This document shows positions 41,083 to 43,696 of a stretch of 43,696 bases of DNA, piece by piece (the stretch's first letter is position 1; every line of letters begins with the position of its first letter). A program made the position numbers and the translations under genes. Origin of the DNA: Bacteroidales bacterium (GTDB taxonomy: Bacteria > Bacteroidota > Bacteroidia > Bacteroidales > VadinHA17). The notes under the pieces were generated by a model that was given only the letters and a program-made list of their open reading frames with translations, had not been told where the DNA came from and ran no database searches. The DNA is taken from contig JAUVKT010000014.1 in assembly GCA_030596125.1 (NCBI GenBank), forward strand, positions 1 through 43,696, given 5' to 3'.

Positions 41083-42462
41083 TTAGTCTTTCATAAGCTT
41101 CCTAACATCTCCAATGATGTTACTTATTCTAACCTTAGACTCATCTCCTGAAACCATTTTTTTAAAAGTAATGACCCCTTTTTTTTCCTCATCTTCACCT
41201 GCAAAAGCAACAAATGATATATTCATGGTATTGGCATAGGCCATTTGCTTCTTGATTTTAATCGGATCGGGATATAGTCCAGCAGATATTCCTTTTGCTT
41301 TCCAAAGTTTTGTTAAAGCTTTAATAGAATAACATTCTTCATTACTTCCAAAATTCACAAACATTATATCCACATTTTCCTCTCCTTTACCAGGGAAAAG
41401 ATCAAGAATCTGCATAACATCATATATCCTCTCAGCACCGAATGAGACTCCCACGCCTGATACACCTTTTAAGCCAAATATACTTGTCAGATCATCGTAT
41501 CTGCCACCACCACAAAGACTTCCAATCTGATGATCTGTAGCCTTAACCTCAATTATTGCTCCGGTATAGTAGTTTAAACCCCTTGCAAGAGTAAGATCAA
41601 GCTCTACAATCGATTTAAGTGAAGCCAAGTTTATATAACTAAAAAGAGTTTCCATCTCTTTGACTCCTTCAATACCGATCACCGAATTCTTGAGAATCTC
41701 TTTTAATTTACCAAGTTTAGTGTTTGTATCTCCTTCAAGGAACAGTATTGGTTGTAATTTATCAATTGCATTTCCTGAAACACCCTTCTGTTCCATCTCC
41801 CTGTTAACACCTTCGATTCCTATTTTTTCAAGTTTATCAATTGCTTTTGTAATGTCAATAAACCTTTTGTCCTCCTTAAGAATTTCTGCGATTCCAAGAA
41901 GTATCTTCCTGTTGTTGACCTTAATGATATTACGGATTCCAAGCTCTGAGAATACACAGTTGATTATTTGAATAAGTTCATACTCATTGAATAATGAGTC
42001 GCTCCCTATCACATCGACATCGCACTGGTAAAACTCCCTATATCTCCCTTTTTGAGGGTTGTCAGCTCTCCACACAGGCTGTATCTGGAACCGTTTGAAG
42101 GGAAAGGTTATTTCGGCCCTGTGTTGAACAACATATCTTGCAAAAGGCACTGTAAGATCATATCTGAGTCCCTTCTTAGTTATCAATTGTGTAAGTGCCC
42201 CGGAAGTAATATTTTCAAGATTATGTTGATTGCTTTTGGAAAGGTAGTCCCCGCTATTAAGAACCTTGAATAGTAATTTATCTCCCTCTTCACCGTATTT
42301 ACCCAACAGTGTAGTAAGATTTTCCATTGCAGGAGTTTCTATTGGCAGATATCCATACTTTCTGAATACAGTTCGGATAATGTCAAAAATATAATTTCTT
42401 CTTATCATCTCAACCGGACCAAAATCCCTCGTTCCTTTAGGTATAGATGTGGAAACTCCCAT
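41083..42462 (-). CDS. hisS: Histidyl-tRNA synthetase
   Basis: Charges tRNA-His with histidine in the cytoplasm. The 459 residues show class II motifs: IPKGTRDFGP at the N-terminus, DLTVPFARYV (motif region 1-2), FQIQPVWRADNPQKGRYREF (motif 2, with the R for ATP), LARGLNYYTG and GSLCGGGRYDDL (HisA/HisB histidine motifs), and GVSFGAERIYDV (motif 3). The C-terminal anticodon-binding domain is at about 365-459. ATG at 42462. It has a consensus promoter 26 bp upstream and is preceded by a terminator, so it is its own transcription unit. Confidence 0.97.
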   Translation of the reverse strand: MGVSTSIPKGTRDFGPVEMIRRNYIFDIIRTVFRKYGYLPIETPAMENLTTLLGKYGEEGDKLLFKVLNSGDYLSKSNQHNLENITSGALTQLITKKGLRYDLTVPFARYVVQHRAEITFPFKRFQIQPVWRADNPQKGRYREFYQCDVDVIGSDSLFNEYELIQIINCVFSELGIRNIIKVNNRKILLGIAEILKEDKRFIDITKAIDKLEKIGIEGVNREMEQKGVSGNAIDKLQPILFLEGDTNTKLGKLKEILKNSVIGIEGVKEMETLFSYINLASLKSIVELDLTLARGLNYYTGAIIEVKATDHQIGSLCGGGRYDDLTSIFGLKGVSGVGVSFGAERIYDVMQILDLFPGKGEENVDIMFVNFGSNEECYSIKALTKLWKAKGISAGLYPDPIKIKKQMAYANTMNISFVAFAGEDEEKKGVITFKKMVSGDESKVRISNIIGDVRKLMKD

Positions 42463-42487
42463 ATAAATTATGTTTTAATATTAGTCG

Positions 42488-42516
42488 CAAAATTAAGAAA
42501 AATTAAGGGTATCCAA
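42488..42516 (-). promoter_or_regulatory. Promoter of hisS, Bacteroidota consensus
   Basis: TTG (42516-42514), 18 bp, TAATTTTG (42495-42488) on the minus strand matches TTG-N17-23-TAnnTTTG. It begins within the T-run of the upstream terminator, so one unit ends where the next starts. Confidence 0.6.
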
Positions 42517-42545
42517 AAAAGAGAAGCAGGTCACCTTCGACCTGC
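42513..42545 (-). terminator. Rho-independent terminator, minus strand
   Basis: GCAGGTC / GACCTGC (7-bp perfect stem, 6-nt loop, 42526-42545) is followed on the minus strand by TTCTCTTTTTT. It ends the DUF4870 transcript (stop at 42597). Confidence 0.8.
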
Positions 42546-42596
42546 CATCAATAAATTTCATTAATAAAACCGGGATATGCTAAACCGGCTTAAACT

Positions 42597-42953
42597 CTAC
42601 TGAACAAATGGAATACATAGAGGATATTTATAATCCTCTCCCCTTGAAGCCTTTATACTCGCAACTATAACAGTCACTAATTCCAGGATCAACAGTCCAC
42701 CGAGCAGCACGAATCCAATAATAATGAACATCAATGGTATACATACCAAAATATACAGAAGTGTTGAAAGCTGAAAATTGAGTGATGCCTTTCCATGCTG
42801 ATCAACAAAAACAGAATCATTTCTTCTTGCAGACCAGCAGATAAGTGGTCCTATTATCCCGCCGAACGGGATTACTACACTGGCAAATGATGATAAGTGG
42901 CAAAACATGGCCCAGTTTCTTTCCGATTCTGATAATACTCTGATCTCGTTCAT
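42597..42953 (-). CDS. DUF4870 domain small membrane protein
   Basis: A 118-residue protein starting with a soluble segment (MNEIRVLSESERNWAMFCHL). Three hydrophobic segments follow: about 22-42 (SFASVVIPFGGIIGPLICW), 65-85 and 82-100. The sequence between them, FVDQHGKASLNFQLS, is the DUF4870 hallmark (DxxGKxxLNFQ). DUF4870 proteins are widespread and uncharacterised. ATG at 42953, 53 bp after the upstream gene on the same strand, so the two may share a transcript. Confidence 0.88.
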   Translation of the reverse strand: MNEIRVLSESERNWAMFCHLSSFASVVIPFGGIIGPLICWSARRNDSVFVDQHGKASLNFQLSTLLYILVCIPLMFIIIGFVLLGGLLILELVTVIVASIKASRGEDYKYPLCIPFVQ

Positions 42954-43006
42954 ATTTATTGTTTATTTAAAAGACGTCATAATTTGCCAGTTGCTGCACT
43001 GTTTAT

Positions 43007-43687
43007 CTAAAACCTTCCGATTCGCCTAAGATCATTTTCGAGGAGGCCTTTTCGTTTTTTTGGTGTAATCTTATGTTCTCCGTAAAAATACATTTTCCCA
43101 TCATCTGCACCTATTAACATTTTGAAACAAAGACCTCCTGATCTTTCCCCGTCAGGTCCGACCATATGTAATACAACTGTATTTTCGCTCTTCTCGTTTA
43201 TTGCTTTCCGGATCGATTCATCATCCACAAGCTTTATATCATGATCATACAGATTCTTAACCACGGCGTCGGACCTTAACTCCTTAACAAGATCGTTTTC
43301 CGACAAAAGGATAGTCTTATTTTTAAGATCAGGTACAAACTGGTTGTAATATTTAAGATATTTTTTCCCTTTCATTAACGGATCTTCAGATATATGTCTG
43401 ACATGAGTCTGCATAAATCTCAGTACAATACCCAGTTTAAATGAATATTCCACATCCGTTTCGCCGGCAAATGAGAGTGGTATTGCACACATCTCAGGCA
43501 AATCTTCAATTCTTCCCACATCCTTACCAAGAAGGAGGTTAATAAAATTATAGACCGAACCGGATTTATCCTTATCGAATTTAGTCTCTATAAGTACAAG
43601 AAATGAGTATGCAGGATCTTCTCTTTTTACATTAAAATCCTTTACACTTATAAACTCAAAAGGAGTAATATCCCAATATTCTGCCAT
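43007..43687 (-). CDS. Uncharacterised protein, possibly 5'-incomplete
   Basis: I do not recognise a family by eye. From ATG 43687 it has 226 residues and no signal peptide or membrane segment. The visible parts are a mixed alpha/beta first half (FISVKDFNVKREDPAYSFLV, NFINLLLGKDVGRIEDLP, LGIVLRFMQTHVRHISEDPL), a central basic segment, and a C-terminal half with ENTVVLHMVGPDGERSGGLC and FKMLIGADDGKMYFYGEHKI. The last residues are basic (TPKKRKGLLENDLRRIGRF). The frame stays open to the window edge, nine bases upstream of this ATG, so an upstream start with a signal peptide cannot be excluded. Confidence 0.7.
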   Translation of the reverse strand: MAEYWDITPFEFISVKDFNVKREDPAYSFLVLIETKFDKDKSGSVYNFINLLLGKDVGRIEDLPEMCAIPLSFAGETDVEYSFKLGIVLRFMQTHVRHISEDPLMKGKKYLKYYNQFVPDLKNKTILLSENDLVKELRSDAVVKNLYDHDIKLVDDESIRKAINEKSENTVVLHMVGPDGERSGGLCFKMLIGADDGKMYFYGEHKITPKKRKGLLENDLRRIGRF

Positions 43688-43696
43688 CGCTTTTTT

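Overview
This window is chromosomal DNA of a member of the Bacteroidota, probably the Bacteroidales/Marinilabiliales side of the phylum. Several things point there: gldD, a gene order of rng / tiny basic protein / HU diverging from ssb-gldD, the ftsX-DUF3098-uppP-truB-queA run, type IX secretion (T9SS) C-terminal sorting domains, CTC-type L25, and promoters of the TTG-N17-19-TAnnTTTG kind instead of E. coli -35/-10 boxes. Shine-Dalgarno sequences are largely absent. Several genes appear to start with TTG or GTG (ftsX, pth, the VWA gene, rng, both ECF sigma genes, the DUF2341 gene). No rRNA, tRNA, CRISPR array or prophage was seen.

Layout. 1-824 (-): the N-terminal part of a secreted DUF2341/LamG protein running off the left edge, followed by a gene-free stretch to 1350. 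1351-6857 (-): queA, truB, uppP, DUF3098, ftsX, ilvE and udk, transcribed from a good promoter upstream of udk. 6969-15898 (+): manA, MORN-repeat lipoprotein, FlK-like thioesterase, engB, prs, rplY (L25), pth, S4-domain protein, then a tight acyltransferase-SDR-VOC cassette. 15919-17795 (-): M19 dipeptidase lipoprotein and a small T9SS-sorted protein. 17954-24007 (+): DMT transporter, lnt, then an ECF sigma / membrane anti-sigma candidate / DUF4097-like protein / two outer-membrane beta-barrel candidates. 24070-28235 (-): DsbD-like reductant conductor, rng, a 30-residue basic protein and HU. 28542-31000 (+): ssb, gldD, Sfp-type phosphopantetheinyl transferase and PcrB/GGGP synthase, with overlapping reading frames. 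31047-37142 (-): TPR protein, PafA-like alkaline phosphatase relative with altered active-site residues, fluoride channel crcB, M14 carboxypeptidase with T9SS tail, and ychF. 37344-40871 (+): VWA protein, a second ECF sigma module with a Spy-like periplasmic protein, and a REP-associated tyrosine transposase (RAYT) with its palindromes. 41083-43687 (-): hisS, DUF4870 and an unrecognised protein.

How it fits together: most of the window is housekeeping (translation, tRNA modification and charging, envelope lipid recycling, lipoprotein maturation, nucleotide supply). Between these lie two extracytoplasmic sigma-factor modules that plausibly monitor the envelope, and scattered secreted enzymes. 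I did not find a convincing new defence or biosynthetic system. The most unusual items are the phosphatase relative that has lost predicted metal and phosphate ligands, the RAYT element with an echo of the neighbouring gene's 3' end on its far side, the 30-residue basic protein, and the loss of mutY/gldE from an otherwise conserved neighbourhood.
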